A DNA stretch of 64,000 nucleotides from Paraburkholderia aromaticivorans (GTDB lineage Bacteria; Pseudomonadota; Gammaproteobacteria; Burkholderiales; Burkholderiaceae). Below the pieces are notes generated by a model. It saw nothing but the letters and a program-made list of their open reading frames with translations, was not told the origin of the DNA and searched no databases. Of this stretch, positions 37,181-48,683 are shown piece by piece (the first letter of the stretch is position 1; every line of letters starts with the position of its first letter). Location of the stretch: positions 3,472,001 to 3,536,000 of the forward strand of contig NZ_CP051516.1 of the NCBI RefSeq assembly GCF_012689525.1, in the 5' to 3' direction. Both the position numbers and the translations under genes were made by a program.

Positions 37181-38410
37181 ATGACCGTCAAGCTTGCTCT
37201 GTCTGCACGAAACCGGCTACGCTCCAGAACCATGGCCGCCGCACTGTCCGTCGCATCGTGCATGTTCATGGCAACCAGTCCGGCGAGCGCGCAAAGCGCT
37301 GGCAAGAAAGCGCCGGTGCTGCTCGCGCAAAGCCAGCCGCAACCCGCGGTGCCGCAAGGGCAAACGTTTGAAGAAGAGATCATCCCGCAGCGCTACGCGA
37401 ACAATGCCGATGTCAACGCGTTCATCAACGACATGGTCGCGCGCTACGACTTCGACGAATCCACGCTGCACTCGCTCTTTGCCAGCGTGAGTTATTCGGC
37501 CACCGCGGTCAAGCTCGTGACGCCGTCGCCTTCGCCGTCGGTCAAGAACTGGCGCGTGTATCAGTCGCGCTTCCTCGACCAGATCCGTATCAATGCCGGC
37601 GTGCGCTTCTGGCGCACGAACCAGGCCACGCTGCAACGCGCCTATGAAGAGTTCGGCGTGCCGCCGGAAGTGATCGTCGGCATCATCGGCGTCGAGACGA
37701 TCTATGGGCGCTTCATGGGCAACTTCCGCGTGCTCGATGCGCTGACCACGCTCAGCTTCGACTATCCGAACACCGCCAATCGCGCGGATCGCCAGGCGAC
37801 CTTCCGCAAGAATCTCGAAGACTACCTGGTCTGGACGCGCGACTCGCAGATCGATCCGTCCACGGTGCTCGGCTCCTACACCGGCGCGATCGGTATTCCG
37901 CAGTTCCTGCCGAGCAGCATCGTGCAATACGCGGTGAGCTACGACGGGAATAAGCGTATCGACCTGCGCACGAGCCAGGCGGATGCAATCGGCAGCGTCG
38001 CGAATTATCTGCGTCAGAACGGTTGGGAAAGCGGCCGGCCGGTGGTGTGGAAGATCGGCTCGGACGCCGGCAGCCTGGGCGTCGCGCAAGCAGCCGCCGA
38101 CGGCCAGCCGGAGCCGCACTGGCCGCTCGATCAATTGCTGCGCGCCGGGTTGCTGCTGAACGAACCGGGTGTGGATATCGCGTCGGAAGCCGGCACGCCG
38201 GTGACGGTGGTGGACCTGCCCTCGCCGGGACGTGGCACAGAGTTCATGCTGGGCTTGAAGAATTTCTACGTGCTGACGCGTTATAACCGGAGCTTCTTTT
38301 ACGCGCTTGCGGTGTATCAGTTGGGTCAGCGAGTCAAGGCGCAGATGGAAGCCGGCGACGCGACGAACGCCGTCAACAACGCGGCGCCGCCGGCTGCAGC
38401 TTCGCAATAA
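37181..38410 (+). CDS. mltB: Lytic murein transglycosylase B
   Basis: 409 residues. Signal peptide ending SPASAQS (no lipobox, so soluble periplasmic form). SLT_2 domain with the catalytic Glu in GIIGVETIYGRFMGNFRVLDALTTLSFDYP, plus TGAIGIPQFLPSSI and GKIDL-like DGNKRIDLRTSQADAIGSVANYL. Cleaves peptidoglycan glycan strands, forming 1,6-anhydro ends. Ends at a bidirectional terminator. Confidence 0.94.
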   Translation: MTVKLALSARNRLRSRTMAAALSVASCMFMATSPASAQSAGKKAPVLLAQSQPQPAVPQGQTFEEEIIPQRYANNADVNAFINDMVARYDFDESTLHSLFASVSYSATAVKLVTPSPSPSVKNWRVYQSRFLDQIRINAGVRFWRTNQATLQRAYEEFGVPPEVIVGIIGVETIYGRFMGNFRVLDALTTLSFDYPNTANRADRQATFRKNLEDYLVWTRDSQIDPSTVLGSYTGAIGIPQFLPSSIVQYAVSYDGNKRIDLRTSQADAIGSVANYLRQNGWESGRPVVWKIGSDAGSLGVAQAAADGQPEPHWPLDQLLRAGLLLNEPGVDIASEAGTPVTVVDLPSPGRGTEFMLGLKNFYVLTRYNRSFFYALAVYQLGQRVKAQMEAGDATNAVNNAAPPAAASQ

Positions 38411-38452
38411 CTTTGATGAGAGCGCCGGGTGCGCCACGCGAGTCGACGAGAT

Positions 38453-38487
38453 GAAAAAAAGCGCCGGTCTTGAACCGGCGCTTTTTC
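38453..38487. terminator. Bidirectional terminator between mltB and cysM
   Basis: AAAAAGCGCCGGT-CTTGA-ACCGGCGCTTTTT. Confidence 0.9.
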
Positions 38488-38516
38488 ATTGGCGAGCGAG
38501 ACTTTAAGCGACGCGC

Positions 38517-39419
38517 TTACGCGGGAAACACACCCGTCGACAGATAGCGGTCACCGCGATCGCAGACGATGAACACGATCGTCGCATTCTCAACTTGCCG
38601 TGCGATGCGCAGCGCCACTTCGCACGCGCCGCCCGACGAGATGCCGGCAAAAATCCCTTCCACCGACGCCATGCGGCGCGCCATCGCTTCAGCAGCGGCC
38701 TGGCTCACGTTCTCGACGCGGTCCACGCGGCTGCGATCGAAAATCTTCGGCAGATAGGCTTCCGGCCATTTGCGAATGCCCGGGATACGCGACCCCTCTT
38801 CGGGTTGCGCACCGATGATCTCGATGGCCTGATTCTGCTCTTTCAGATAGGTGGACACGCCCATGATCGTGCCGGTCGTGCCCATCGACGACACGAAGTG
38901 GGTGATGCGCCCTTCCGTGTCGCGCCAAATTTCCGGGCCCGTGCCTTCGACGTGCGCGGCCGGATTATCCGGATTGGCGAACTGATCGAGGATGATGCCC
39001 TTGCCTTCGCGCTGCATCTGCTCGGCCAGATCGCGTGCGTACTCCATGCCGCCCGTGACCGGCGTGAGCACGATCTGCGCGCCATACGCGGCCATGCTCT
39101 GACGTCGCTCCACCGACAGATCTTCCGGCATGATCAACACCATCTTGTAGCCACGGACCGCGGCCGCCATGGCGAGCGCAATGCCCGTGTTGCCGCTGGT
39201 CGATTCGATCAGCGTGTCGCCCGGCTTGATGCGTCCGCGCGCTTCCCCTTTCTTGATCATCGACAACGCCGGGCGATCCTTCACCGAGCCCGCCGGGTTG
39301 TTGCCCTCGAGCTTTGCAAGGATCACGTTATTGCGGCTGCGGATCTCGTCGTCGGGAAGCCGGACGAGTTGTACGAGCGGCGTATTGCCGATCGTGTCTT
39401 CAATCGTTTTGTAAGCCAT
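38517..39419 (-). CDS. cysM: Cysteine synthase B
   Basis: 300 residues. PLP enzyme joining O-acetylserine (or O-phosphoserine in some) with sulfide or thiosulfate. PLP Lys in NPAGSVKDRPAL, the ESTSGNTGIALAM loop, and the CysM-type Arg-containing tail AQPEEGSRIPGIRKW. 300 residues is the CysM rather than CysK length. Confidence 0.95.
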   Translation of the reverse strand: MAYKTIEDTIGNTPLVQLVRLPDDEIRSRNNVILAKLEGNNPAGSVKDRPALSMIKKGEARGRIKPGDTLIESTSGNTGIALAMAAAVRGYKMVLIMPEDLSVERRQSMAAYGAQIVLTPVTGGMEYARDLAEQMQREGKGIILDQFANPDNPAAHVEGTGPEIWRDTEGRITHFVSSMGTTGTIMGVSTYLKEQNQAIEIIGAQPEEGSRIPGIRKWPEAYLPKIFDRSRVDRVENVSQAAAEAMARRMASVEGIFAGISSGGACEVALRIARQVENATIVFIVCDRGDRYLSTGVFPA

Positions 39420-39546
39420 ATCGGTTCAGGAGCTGTCGATGCGCGGAGTCTTCAATCCATCGATTCTAAACCACCGTGCCTGCGGCTGCCGTGCGGCCCT
39501 TCTGCCCGCATGGATGCAGGCGCCCGCCAGTGAGCGCCCGCAACGC

Positions 39547-39573
39547 AAAAAACCCGCGGCTGAGTACCGCGGG
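39547..39573 (-). terminator. Terminator after the ComEA-like gene
   Basis: On the minus strand CCCGCGG-TACTCAG-CCGCGGG followed by TTTTTT. Confidence 0.8.
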
Positions 39574-39693
39574 AGCCAGTCATCTGCATGACAGCTGAAG
39601 GAGCGTTCCTGCCAACTCCGACCATGAAGGAAAAACGATGGGAACGGACTCTGCGCGCAGATCACGACGCCCGCACGCGGAGTCCATGTGAGG

Positions 39694-40059
39694 CTATTTC
39701 TTCACTGCCACCGTGGCGCCGTTCTTTGACGTGGCGGCCGGAACGGCCGCGCCTTTGGTCTGTGCAGACGCCGCAGCCTGCGGGTTAGCAGCCGCGCCAG
39801 CCGGACCGACAGCGAGACCCTCCGCCTGCAGGCGCTCGACGGTATGCCCGCCCATGCCTTTGACGCGCTTGCCGAGGTCGGCCGGGTCCTTGAACGGACC
39901 ATGCGCTGCACGCTCGTCGAGAATGGCTTTCGCCTTGGCAGGACCGATGCCCTTGATGCCACGCAGCGCATCCTCACTGGCCGAATTGACGTCGACCGCC
40001 GCATAAGCGTGACCGAATGCGGCCAGCATGGCCGCGGTAACCAGAATTTTTCGAAACAT
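39694..40059 (-). CDS. ComEA-like helix-hairpin-helix exported protein
   Basis: 121 residues from the ATG at 40059 (MFRKILVTAAML). Signal peptide to AYAAVDVN, then one or two helix-hairpin-helix motifs (VNSASEDALRGIKGIGPAKAKAIL and DLGKRVKGMGGHTVERLQ), then an Ala-rich tail. ComEA proteins bind DNA in the periplasm during uptake, but no competence genes are nearby, so the role is inferred from fold only. Confidence 0.87.
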   Translation of the reverse strand: MFRKILVTAAMLAAFGHAYAAVDVNSASEDALRGIKGIGPAKAKAILDERAAHGPFKDPADLGKRVKGMGGHTVERLQAEGLAVGPAGAAANPQAAASAQTKGAAVPAATSKNGATVAVKK

Positions 40060-40136
40060 ATGGAATCTCCCTCGTACAACCGGTTGGCGACCATCACCAA
40101 CCGGGAGATTCCAGTTTAAAGAGGGATCCGAAAGAT

Positions 40137-41129
40137 TTACACCTGGCCGAATAGCCAACGCACGTAACGGTCGACACCTTCCTGCACGCTCAGAAACGGC
40201 GCGTCGTAGCCGGCCGCGCGCAGCTTCGACTGATCCGCCTGCGTGAAGCATTGATACTTGCCGCGCAACGCATCGGGGAATGGAATGTATTCGATCAACC
40301 CGCGCTGCACCTGATCCGCGAGCGATAGTGCCGGCTCGTTGTTCAGCGAGCGCAGCGTGTTGACCACCGTGCTGGCGATGTCGTTGAACGGTTGCGCGCG
40401 GCCGCTGCCCAGATTGAAGATGCCCGACTTGTCCGGATTGTCGAAGAAGAACAGGTTGACCTTCACCACGTCTTCGACGGAGACGAAATCGCGCGTCTGC
40501 TCGCCCGCGGCGTAGCCGTTGTATTCGCCGAACAGCTTGACCTTGCCCTCGGCGCGGAACTGGTTGAAGTTGTGAAACGCCACCGACGCCATGCGCGCCT
40601 TATGCGTTTCGCGCGGCCCGTAGACGTTGAAATAACGGAAGCCGGCAATCTGGCTCTTCGAGGTGGGCAGCACGCGGCGGATCACCTGATCGAACAGGAA
40701 CTTCGAGTAGCCGTACACGTTCAGCGGCTGCTCGACTTCGCGCTCTTCGACGAAGCGACTCGACCCACCGTACGTTGCCGCCGACGACGCATACAGGAAC
40801 TGGATGTTCTGCTCGAGGCAAACATCGAGCACGTCGCGGCTGTAGCGGAAGTTGTTGTCCATCATGTAGCGGCCGTCGGTTTCCATCGTGTCCGAACAGG
40901 CGCCTTCGTGGAAAATCGCGCGCACTTTGCCGAAGTCGCCACGCTTGAAGCGTTCGACGAACTCGGTCTTGTCGAGGTAGTCGTCGATCTCGCAGTCGAC
41001 GAGGTTTTTGAACTTGTCCGCGCGCGTGAGGTTGTCCACGGCGATGATGCGTTGTTCACCGCGCTCGTTGAGCGCCTTCACGAGATTGCTGCCGATAAAA
41101 CCGGCCGCGCCGGTGACGATGAGGGTCAT
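40137..41129 (-). CDS. hldD: ADP-L-glycero-D-manno-heptose 6-epimerase
   Basis: 330 residues. Last step of ADP-heptose synthesis for LPS inner core. Rossmann [14 protein letters not shown], catalytic [16 protein letters not shown]. Lies downstream of the heptose-phosphate kinase and udg on the same strand. Confidence 0.96.
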   Translation of the reverse strand: MTLIVTGAAGFIGSNLVKALNERGEQRIIAVDNLTRADKFKNLVDCEIDDYLDKTEFVERFKRGDFGKVRAIFHEGACSDTMETDGRYMMDNNFRYSRDVLDVCLEQNIQFLYASSAATYGGSSRFVEEREVEQPLNVYGYSKFLFDQVIRRVLPTSKSQIAGFRYFNVYGPRETHKARMASVAFHNFNQFRAEGKVKLFGEYNGYAAGEQTRDFVSVEDVVKVNLFFFDNPDKSGIFNLGSGRAQPFNDIASTVVNTLRSLNNEPALSLADQVQRGLIEYIPFPDALRGKYQCFTQADQSKLRAAGYDAPFLSVQEGVDRYVRWLFGQV

Positions 41130-41270
41130 GATGAGCCTGCGGTAAAGAGCTTTGCATGGGATCGGAGTCAGTGCTCTGCACCAGCTCCAATCGACAGGTC
41201 CAGTTGACGCCCCGCGGATCCCTTTTACGCGCCGCTCATGGGCGCACAGCGAGGGAACCGGCGGGCCGCA

Positions 41271-42278
41271 TCAATGAAAAAGTTCGTCGTAGTCGACGGT
41301 GGCAGTGCCGAGTTTGCCAACCACGATGCCAGCCGCGCGATTCGCGAGCCCGACCGCCTCGACCAGCGTGAGACCCGCGCCGAGCATGGCGGCGAGCGTG
41401 GCGATCACGGTGTCGCCCGCGCCCGAAACATCATACACTTCGCGCGCAACCGCCGACGCGTGCAGGATGCCGCCGTCCGTGAAGAGCGTCATGCCCTCTT
41501 CCGAGCGCGTCAGCAGCAGCGCCTTGAACTGCAGATCGGTGCGCAGTTTCGTCACGCGCGCGATCAGATCTTCTTCCGATTTCCACTGGCCGACCACCTC
41601 CCGCAATTCGGCGCGGTTCGGCGTGATCAGCGTGGCGCCGCGATAGCGTTCCCAGTCGTCGCCCTTCGGATCGACCAGCACCGGCTTGCCCGCCGCATTC
41701 GCCTTCGAGATCATCTGCGTGACGTGGGTCAGGCCGCCCTTCGCGTAGTCGGACATCAGAATCACGTCGTGCAAAGGCAGCAGTTCGTCGAATCGGGCGA
41801 GACTCGCGAGCAGCACTTCGTGCGCCGGCGAGTTCTCGAAGTCGACGCGCAGCAACTGTTGCTGGCGCGACAGCACGCGCAGCTTGATCGTGGTGAGGAG
41901 CGCCGGATCGCGTTCGAGATGCGGCTTCACACCGCTTTCGGCCAGCAGTTGCACGATGCGCTCGCCGGGTTCGTCATGGCCGACCACGCACAACAAGCCG
42001 GCCTGCGCGCCGAGCGCGACCGCGTTGCGCGCGACGTTTGCCGCGCCGCCGAGGCGGTCTTCCTGACGCTGCACGTGCACGACCGGCACCGGCGCTTCCG
42101 GCGAGATGCGGTTCACGTCGCCGAACCAGTAGCGATCGAGCATGACGTCGCCCACCACCAGCACGCGCGCTGCGCCGAGCTGTTCGCGCGGCACTACCGT
42201 GAGTTGCGGCGCGGGCGTGGACGGCGGGGCGCCGGGCACGGTCTCAGGCATTGGCCGGAAGTTCAGAGGGTTGGGCAT
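41271..42278 (-). CDS. hldA: D-glycero-beta-D-manno-heptose-7-phosphate kinase
   Basis: 335 residues if started at the ATG at 42278; ATG 42251 and TTG 42290 are alternatives, and none has a strong ribosome site. PfkB-family kinase with [38 protein letters not shown] and the anion-hole DVSGAGDTV. It is the kinase half only: the adenylyltransferase domain found fused in E. coli HldE is absent and must be a separate gene elsewhere. Overlaps the end of udg. Confidence 0.92.
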   Translation of the reverse strand: MPNPLNFRPMPETVPGAPPSTPAPQLTVVPREQLGAARVLVVGDVMLDRYWFGDVNRISPEAPVPVVHVQRQEDRLGGAANVARNAVALGAQAGLLCVVGHDEPGERIVQLLAESGVKPHLERDPALLTTIKLRVLSRQQQLLRVDFENSPAHEVLLASLARFDELLPLHDVILMSDYAKGGLTHVTQMISKANAAGKPVLVDPKGDDWERYRGATLITPNRAELREVVGQWKSEEDLIARVTKLRTDLQFKALLLTRSEEGMTLFTDGGILHASAVAREVYDVSGAGDTVIATLAAMLGAGLTLVEAVGLANRAAGIVVGKLGTATVDYDELFH

Positions 42279-43647
42279 AAGGGCGTCCAATCGAGTGGTA
42301 GTCGATGCCGAGCTCGGTCATCGCGTCCGGTTCATACAGGTTGCGGCCGTCGAAAATCAGCGGCGACTTCAGCACTGATTTCAGATGAACGAAATCCGGG
42401 CTCTTGAATTCTTTCCATTCGGTCACGATCACGAGGGCGTCGGCGCCGGTGAGCGTTTCGTCTTGCGTGGTCATGAAGCTCAGACGCGCGAACTGCTCCG
42501 GTGCGTCATGCAGGTCGATGGCGAACACGCGGCGCGCTTCGGTCACAGCGACCGGGTCGTAAGCGCGCACCTGAGCGCCGCGCGCCAGCAGTTCCGCGAT
42601 CAGGCGACGGCTCGGCGCCTCGCGCATATCATCGGTATTCGGCTTGAACGCGAGACCCCACACGGCGAACGTGCGGCCGCTCAGATCGTCGCCGAGCGTG
42701 TCCGTGATCTTGTGCACCAGCACGTCTTTCTGCTTGTGGTTCACTTCCTCGACCGCTTCGAGGATGCGCAGATTGTGGCCGCTTTCGCTGGCCGTGCGGA
42801 TCAGCGCCTGCACGTCCTTCGGAAAGCACGAGCCGCCGTAGCCACAGCCGGCGTACAGGAAGTGATACCCGATCCGCGGATCCGAGCCAATGCCGCGACG
42901 CACCGCTTCGATATCCGCGCCGACGCGGTCCGCCAGATTCGACATCTCGTTCATGAACGAGATGCGCGTGGCGAGCATGGCATTGGCGGCGTATTTCGTG
43001 AACTCGGCCGAGCGCACGTCCATGTACAGCGTGCGTTCGTGATTGCGGTTGAACGGTGCGTATAGACGCTTCATCAATTCGCGCGCGCGCACGCCGGGTT
43101 CGTCTTCGTCGATGCCGATCACGATGCGGTCGGGGCGCATGAAGTCGTCGACCGCCGCGCCTTCCTTCAGGAACTCGGGGTTGGACACCACCGAGAAGCG
43201 ATGCTGCGCGCTGCCGGCGAGCCCGCGTTTGGCCAGTTCTTCCTCGACCACCGCGCGCACGCGCTGCGCGGTGCCGACCGGCACCGTCGACTTGTCGACG
43301 ATCACCTTGAAGCCGTTCATCGTGCGGCCAATGTTGCGGGCCGCTTCGAGCACGTATTGCAGATCGGCCGAGCCGTCTTCGTCCGGCGGGGTGCCGACGG
43401 CGATGAACTGCACGTCGCCGTGCGCGACGCTGGCTTCAACATCCGTGGAAAACGTGATGCGGCGCGCCGCGCGCGTGCGGGCGATCATCTCCTGCAAACC
43501 GGGCTCGTGAATAGGCACGCCGCCGTTGTTGAGGATTTCGATCTTGCGCGGATCGACGTCGAGACAGAAAACGTCGTGACCGATCTCGGCGAGACACGCG
43601 CCAGTGACAAGACCCACATAGCCCGTGCCGATAATGGTGATTTTCAT
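42244..43647 (-). CDS. udg: UDP-glucose 6-dehydrogenase
   Basis: 467 residues. Two NAD-dependent oxidations of UDP-glucose to UDP-glucuronate, a precursor for L-Ara4N and capsule sugars. NAD motif [15 protein letters not shown], catalytic Cys in [15 protein letters not shown], and [18 protein letters not shown]. Precedes the heptose kinase with overlap. Confidence 0.96.
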   Translation of the reverse strand: MKITIIGTGYVGLVTGACLAEIGHDVFCLDVDPRKIEILNNGGVPIHEPGLQEMIARTRAARRITFSTDVEASVAHGDVQFIAVGTPPDEDGSADLQYVLEAARNIGRTMNGFKVIVDKSTVPVGTAQRVRAVVEEELAKRGLAGSAQHRFSVVSNPEFLKEGAAVDDFMRPDRIVIGIDEDEPGVRARELMKRLYAPFNRNHERTLYMDVRSAEFTKYAANAMLATRISFMNEMSNLADRVGADIEAVRRGIGSDPRIGYHFLYAGCGYGGSCFPKDVQALIRTASESGHNLRILEAVEEVNHKQKDVLVHKITDTLGDDLSGRTFAVWGLAFKPNTDDMREAPSRRLIAELLARGAQVRAYDPVAVTEARRVFAIDLHDAPEQFARLSFMTTQDETLTGADALVIVTEWKEFKSPDFVHLKSVLKSPLIFDGRNLYEPDAMTELGIDYHSIGRPYAQPSELPANA

Positions 43648-43800
43648 ACGCTTTCCGGTAGAGGGTTCCGGTGAGGATTCCCGGCGATGAAGCCGGTCAG
43701 AAACTCGTTGCGAAATCCGCCCGCGCTGGGGCGGTCGCCATGCGCCGGGCGGCGGCGCGACCGCGACCGCGCGGCCGAAGCCAGTGTTGCCGCGCGAGCA

Positions 43801-44976
43801 TCAGTTCGATGCGGTGATCGGCTCGACGCGACGCGGCGCATAGGTTTCCCAACCGCTGCAACCCGGGCATTGCCAATAGAAAAGCCGCGCCCTGAAACCG
43901 CAATTCTGGCACGTATACCGTGGCAGATTTTTGGTGCGCTGGCGGATCAGCGTGCGCATCAGTTCGAGTTCGCTGCGCCGCGGTTCTTCCGCGACGGCTT
44001 CTTGCGCTTCAAGCAGCCGCGTCATACCCGCCAGATTCGGCGACTTCTGCATTTGCGAGCGCGCCAGTGCATGGGCGGCGTCGGGTCCGCGCAGCGATGC
44101 GACGTGCTGATAGGCAACATCGAGCAGGTCGTTGGTCGGATAGCGGTCCACCCACGTGGTGAGCAGATCGGCGCCGTCTTGCGGGCGGCCGAGCGCCTCG
44201 TAGGCCTTCATCAGCTTTTCCGCGACCAGCGGCAAATAGGCCGGATTCTGCTCCTCCACGCGCCGCCATTGGGCGATGGCCGCTTCCGGCGCGCCGCCGG
44301 CGGCGTCGACGTCGCCGAACAGGATCGTGGCGCGCACGTTGGTCGGGTTCGCCTTCAGCGCGAAGCCGAGCTGGCGGCGGGCTTCGTCCGGCTTCTTCTG
44401 TTGTAAAGCTTCCTGGGCGAGTTCGCAGTGGAACTGTGCAATTTCCTTGTCGAGCGACTCCGCGCCCATCGTTTCCAGATGACGTGCCGTGTCGATCGAC
44501 TTGACCCAGTCTTTCTCGATTTCGTAGATGGTGAGGAGCGCGCGCTGCGCGCCCAACGCGTAGTCGCCGGTTTCGAGCGAGCGGAACGTTTCTTCCGCGC
44601 GATCGAGCAGACCCGCTTTCAGGAAGTCTTGCCCCAACTCGTAGAGCGCGTGATCGCGCTCGCTGACCGGCAGGTCGGCGCGGCTCAACAGATTCTGATG
44701 CACGCGAATCGCGCGATCCGTTTCACCACGGCGCCGGAACAGATTGCCCAGCGCGAAGTGCAGCTCGACCGTTTCCGGATCGAGCTTGACCACTTCGATG
44801 AACGCGTCGATCGCCTGGTCCGGCTGCTCGTTGAGCAGGAAGTTCAGGCCGCGGAAATACGAGCGCGGCAGATTGGCGCTTTCGGACAGCAGCGTCTTGA
44901 GGTCGTAGCGCGCGGCCATCCAGCCGAACGCGAACGCGACGGGTATGACGAGCAGCCACCAGAAGTCTAGATCCAT
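43801..44976 (-). CDS. lapB: LPS assembly protein LapB (YciM)
   Basis: 391 residues. N-terminal membrane anchor (residues 5-22), a series of TPR repeats through about residue 340, then a C-terminal rubredoxin-like zinc ribbon CQNCG...CPGC. LapB couples LPS synthesis to LpxC turnover through FtsH. 68 bases downstream of lapA. Confidence 0.94.
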   Translation of the reverse strand: MDLDFWWLLVIPVAFAFGWMAARYDLKTLLSESANLPRSYFRGLNFLLNEQPDQAIDAFIEVVKLDPETVELHFALGNLFRRRGETDRAIRVHQNLLSRADLPVSERDHALYELGQDFLKAGLLDRAEETFRSLETGDYALGAQRALLTIYEIEKDWVKSIDTARHLETMGAESLDKEIAQFHCELAQEALQQKKPDEARRQLGFALKANPTNVRATILFGDVDAAGGAPEAAIAQWRRVEEQNPAYLPLVAEKLMKAYEALGRPQDGADLLTTWVDRYPTNDLLDVAYQHVASLRGPDAAHALARSQMQKSPNLAGMTRLLEAQEAVAEEPRRSELELMRTLIRQRTKNLPRYTCQNCGFRARLFYWQCPGCSGWETYAPRRVEPITASN

Positions 44977-45044
44977 GCGATTAATGCAAATGTGCGGGAA
45001 AGCGAAAACGGAAAGCCGCGCTCAAGGCGCGCGACGGAAGGCAT

Positions 45045-45338
45045 TCAGATCAGCGGCGGCATGGGCGGTTGTTCGACCACGACCGGGGTTTCGCGCGCCA
45101 CCCGCAACTCGCGCTTGAGCCGGCCGTTTTCCATGCGCAAGCGCAGCATGGCCGGCATCGATGACACCAGCCCGGCCAACAGCCCCACCACGAAGAACGC
45201 GAGGCCGATCAGGATCAACGGCGCCGACCATGCGTAGCCGGCGAGGAAATTCAGCGTAGCAGGTTGTGTATTGGCGAGCGCCAGCACCAGCAGCAGCACG
45301 AACACCAGCACACGGATCAACCAGACGATAAATTTCAT
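45045..45338 (-). CDS. lapA: LapA/DUF1049 membrane protein
   Basis: 97 residues with two membrane helices (about 3-20 and 38-60) followed by a short charged coiled region. LapA family, partner of LapB in LPS assembly. Confidence 0.88.
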   Translation of the reverse strand: MKFIVWLIRVLVFVLLLVLALANTQPATLNFLAGYAWSAPLILIGLAFFVVGLLAGLVSSMPAMLRLRMENGRLKRELRVARETPVVVEQPPMPPLI

Positions 45339-45424
45339 GAATAGGTCTCTTGACGGCAGTTGCGGGGTGACGCCGGCTTGATGACGCGTCGCGCCACGGT
45401 GTTGCCCGCGCCGAAGTGACCCGT

Positions 45425-45430
45425 ATTGTA
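45425..45430 (-). promoter_or_regulatory. Candidate -10 of lapAB
   Basis: TACAAT on the minus strand; gives lapAB its own promoter after the ihfB terminator. Confidence 0.4.
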
Positions 45431-45619
45431 ATTGAAGCCCTCGCGGCTGGGCAGGAACTGGCGGATTGGGGGCTTACGCGGTTTTATCTTGCCGCAGACG
45501 GATTCGCGGGCGGACGTGCCAGTTTGTCCGGGTTCGACGGCCATGCTTGCGGGCCGTGCTTGCGGGCCATGCGTCAAGCGGGACGGAACTTCGCGGCGCA
45601 AAGTGCCGAACGTATAAAC

Positions 45620-45647
45620 GAAAAAAAAGCGCCCGAAGGCGCTTTTT
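45620..45647 (-). terminator. Terminator after ihfB
   Basis: On the minus strand AAAAAGCGCC-TTCG-GGCGCTTTTT with an 8-base T run; a 10-bp stem closed by a UUCG-type loop. Confidence 0.88.
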
Positions 45648-45718
45648 CTGGTCTTTTGCCGACTGGCTTTGGCCGCTGACGCTACCAATGCCACGCTGCA
45701 AACAGCACAGCGAAGCAT

Positions 45719-46042
45719 TTACAGGTCGTCATCCGGCTCTTCGGCCTTCAACGGCTCACCCGCGCGACGATCTACCCGCTCGCGCAATTCCTTGCCCGGC
45801 TTGAAGTGCGGTACGTACTTCTCAGGTACCAGCACCTTCTCGCCCGACTTCGGATTACGCCCGACGCGGGAGGGACGGCGGTTAAGGCCGAAGCTGCCGA
45901 AGCCGCGAATTTCGATGCGATGACCGTTGGCAAGTGCCTCCGACATCGCATCAAGCATCGTCTTCACCGCGAAATCCGCATCTTTAAGGACAAGTTGCGG
46001 AAATCGCGCAGCCAGCTGGGCGACCAATTCCGATTTGGTCAT
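45719..46042 (-). CDS. ihfB: Integration host factor beta subunit
   Basis: 107 residues. HU/IHF fold: [39 protein letters not shown] with the DNA-intercalating Pro of RPSRVGRNP. Acidic tail EEPDDDL. Bends DNA; IHF commonly assists sigma-54 promoters such as the one at 5914. Directly downstream of rpsA. Confidence 0.95.
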   Translation of the reverse strand: MTKSELVAQLAARFPQLVLKDADFAVKTMLDAMSEALANGHRIEIRGFGSFGLNRRPSRVGRNPKSGEKVLVPEKYVPHFKPGKELRERVDRRAGEPLKAEEPDDDL

Positions 46043-46063
46043 ACTGCAGCAGACCTCTCAGGC

Positions 46064-47779
46064 TTACTGGTTCTGGCCGTCGAGCTTGGCCTTCAACAGC
46101 GCGCCGAGGTTCGTCGTGCCGGTGGCAGCCGAGCTCGAGTCCGACGAAGCCAGGCCGCGGATCGCTTCCTGTTGCTCAGCCGAATCCTTGGCCTTGATCG
46201 ACAGGTTGATGCCACGCGACTTGCGATCGATGTTGATGATCATCGCGTTGACCTTGTCGCCGTCCTTCAGCACGTTGCGAGCATCTTCCACGCGGTCTTG
46301 CGACAGTTCCGAAGCGCGCAGGTAGCCTTCGACTTCCGTCGACAGCTGAACCACGGCACCCTTCGCGTCCACCGTCTTGACCACGCCGTCGACGATCGAA
46401 CCCTTGTCGTTCATGGCAACGAAGTTGCTGAACGGGTCGCCTTCGAGCTGCTTGATACCCAGCGAAATGCGTTCCTTCTCGACGTCGATGCCGAGAACGA
46501 TCGCTTCCACTTCGTCGCCCTTCTTGTACTTGCGAACTGCTTCTTCGCCCGTTTCGCTCCACGACAGGTCCGACAGGTGAACCAGACCGTCGATGCCGCC
46601 CGGCAGACCGATGAAGACGCCGAAGTCGGTGATCGACTTGATTGCGCCTTGCAGCTTGTCGCCCTTCTTGAAGTTGCGGCTGAAGTCATCCCACGGGTTC
46701 GGCTTGCATTGCTTCATGCCAAGGCTGATACGGCGGCGGTCTTCGTCGATTTCGAGAACCATGACTTCGACTTCGTCACCCAGTTGCACAACCTTCGACG
46801 GTGCAACGTTCTTGTTCGTCCAGTCCATTTCCGACACGTGAACCAGGCCTTCGATGCCCGATTCGACTTCGACGAATGCGCCGTAGTCGGTGATGTTGGT
46901 GACCTTACCGAACAGGCGCGTGCCCGACGGGTAACGGCGCGAGATGCCTTCCCACGGATCGTCGCCCAGTTGCTTGATGCCCAGCGAAACGCGGTTCTTC
47001 TCTTGATCGAACTTGAGGATCTTCGCGGTGACTTCCTGACCAACCGACAGCACTTCGCTCGGGTGACGCACACGACGCCATGCGATGTCGGTGATGTGCA
47101 GCAGGCCGTCGATACCGCCGAGGTCCACGAACGCGCCGTAATCCGTGATGTTCTTCACCACGCCTTCCACGATCGCGCCTTCCTTCAGCGTTTCGAGCAG
47201 CTTTGCGCGCTCTTCGCCTTGCGTGGCTTCGATCACGGCACGGCGCGACAGCACGACGTTGTTACGCTTGCGGTCGAGCTTGATGACGCGGAATTCCAGC
47301 GTCTTGCCTTCGTACGGGGTCGTGTCCTTGACCGGACGCGTGTCGACCAGCGAACCCGGCAGGAACGCGCGGATGCCGTTGACCATGACGGTCATGCCGC
47401 CCTTGACCTTGCCCGTGATCGTGCCGGTCACGAGTTCGTTGTTGTCGAGAGCCTTTTCCAGCGACAGCCACGAAGCCAGGCGCTTCGCCTTGTCGCGCGA
47501 CAGGATCGTGTCGCCATAGCCGTTTTCCAGCGCGTCGATCGCGACGGAAACGAAGTCGCCCGCCTGCACTTCTACCTCGCCCGCGTCGTTCAGGAACTCT
47601 TCGAGCGGGATGTAGGCTTCGGACTTGAGACCAGCGTTGACGACCACGAAGTTGTGGTCAACACGCACGACTTCGGCGGAGATCACTTCGCCGGCGCGCA
47701 TGTCTTGCTTGGTCAGCGACTCTTCGAACAGAGCCGCAAAAGATTCGGTATTCGGGGTAGAGGTTTGCAGGTCGGACAT
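46064..47779 (-). CDS. rpsA: 30S ribosomal protein S1
   Basis: 571 residues from the ATG at 47779 ([14 protein letters not shown]); an in-frame ATG at 47797 is less likely. Six S1/OB domains are recognisable from repeated (I/V)TDYGAFV(D/E) and GLVH(V/L)S blocks. No clear ribosome site precedes it, which is known for rpsA mRNA in enterics, where S1 autoregulates. Between cmk and ihfB. Confidence 0.97.
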   Translation of the reverse strand: MSDLQTSTPNTESFAALFEESLTKQDMRAGEVISAEVVRVDHNFVVVNAGLKSEAYIPLEEFLNDAGEVEVQAGDFVSVAIDALENGYGDTILSRDKAKRLASWLSLEKALDNNELVTGTITGKVKGGMTVMVNGIRAFLPGSLVDTRPVKDTTPYEGKTLEFRVIKLDRKRNNVVLSRRAVIEATQGEERAKLLETLKEGAIVEGVVKNITDYGAFVDLGGIDGLLHITDIAWRRVRHPSEVLSVGQEVTAKILKFDQEKNRVSLGIKQLGDDPWEGISRRYPSGTRLFGKVTNITDYGAFVEVESGIEGLVHVSEMDWTNKNVAPSKVVQLGDEVEVMVLEIDEDRRRISLGMKQCKPNPWDDFSRNFKKGDKLQGAIKSITDFGVFIGLPGGIDGLVHLSDLSWSETGEEAVRKYKKGDEVEAIVLGIDVEKERISLGIKQLEGDPFSNFVAMNDKGSIVDGVVKTVDAKGAVVQLSTEVEGYLRASELSQDRVEDARNVLKDGDKVNAMIINIDRKSRGINLSIKAKDSAEQQEAIRGLASSDSSSAATGTTNLGALLKAKLDGQNQ

Positions 47780-47961
47780 AAAAATCAAAATTTGCATGGT
47801 TCTCGCGGTGCCCGGCTGGCCGGACGGTCAGCAACTTCGGCTAGAGTGCGAATGCCACGCGGGGTTAAAGGGTTAAACACAACGCTCCACGACGATCGCG
47901 AAGCACCTACTGACAACGGACTTCTACTGCGCCCATACCTGACGCACAACTCGTACTTTCA

Positions 47962-48648
47962 TCAGGCATGCGGGACTAAAGCTTCATACCACTGCACCAC
48001 TTGCTCGACCGCCTGGTCGACCGACAATGCGGAGGTATCAAGCAGCTTTGCATCCGCTGCGGGCTTGAGTGGCGCGGCTGCACGCTGACTGTCACGTTCG
48101 TCGCGCTCACGCAAATCCCGGAGCAAGTCATCTATATTAGCAGAAAATCCTTTTTGGATCAATTGCTTATGCCGGCGCGCCGCGCGGGCCTCAACGCTGG
48201 CGGTCATGAACACCTTCAGCACGGCGTCCTGGAAGATCACCGTGCCCATGTCGCGGCCGTCGGCGACCAGCCCCGGTTCCTTACGGAAAGCCCGCTGGCG
48301 CGCCACCAGTGCGGTGCGCACCGGCGCATGCACGGCGATCGCCGAGGCGCGGCCGCCGACTTCCTCGGCGCGAATCTCCGCCGAGACGTCGACGCCGTCG
48401 AGCTGCGCCAGTCCTTCGCGAAACGTGATGTGCAGCTCGTCGATCAGTCTTGCAAGGGCGGGGGCGTCGTTGCCCGAAATGTTGTAGCGCAGGCTCGCAA
48501 GCGCGGCGAGACGGTACAGCGCGCCGCTATCCAACAAGTGGAAGCCGAGGCTCGCGGCCACCAGCGCGGCCACGGTGCCTTTGCCGGAGGCACTCGGGCC
48601 GTCGATCGTAATGACGGGCGTCTGGTGAAAGGGGCGGGTCGGTTTCAT
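47962..48648 (-). CDS. cmk: Cytidylate kinase
   Basis: 228 residues. Phosphorylates CMP and dCMP. P-loop [47 protein letters not shown] (lid). Between aroA and rpsA as in many proteobacteria. Confidence 0.96.
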   Translation of the reverse strand: MKPTRPFHQTPVITIDGPSASGKGTVAALVAASLGFHLLDSGALYRLAALASLRYNISGNDAPALARLIDELHITFREGLAQLDGVDVSAEIRAEEVGGRASAIAVHAPVRTALVARQRAFRKEPGLVADGRDMGTVIFQDAVLKVFMTASVEARAARRHKQLIQKGFSANIDDLLRDLRERDERDSQRAAAPLKPAADAKLLDTSALSVDQAVEQVVQWYEALVPHA

Positions 48649-48683
48649 CGAAAAAGTCGCACGTCAGTCGATTCGGGGGCGAA

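Larger units (their letters stand above)
45339..45718. other. Intergenic region between lapA and ihfB
   Basis: 380 bases, no supported gene. It holds a minus-strand TACAAT (45430-45425) about 87 bases before lapA, and the strong terminator of the rpsA-ihfB transcript at 45620-45647. Confidence 0.55.
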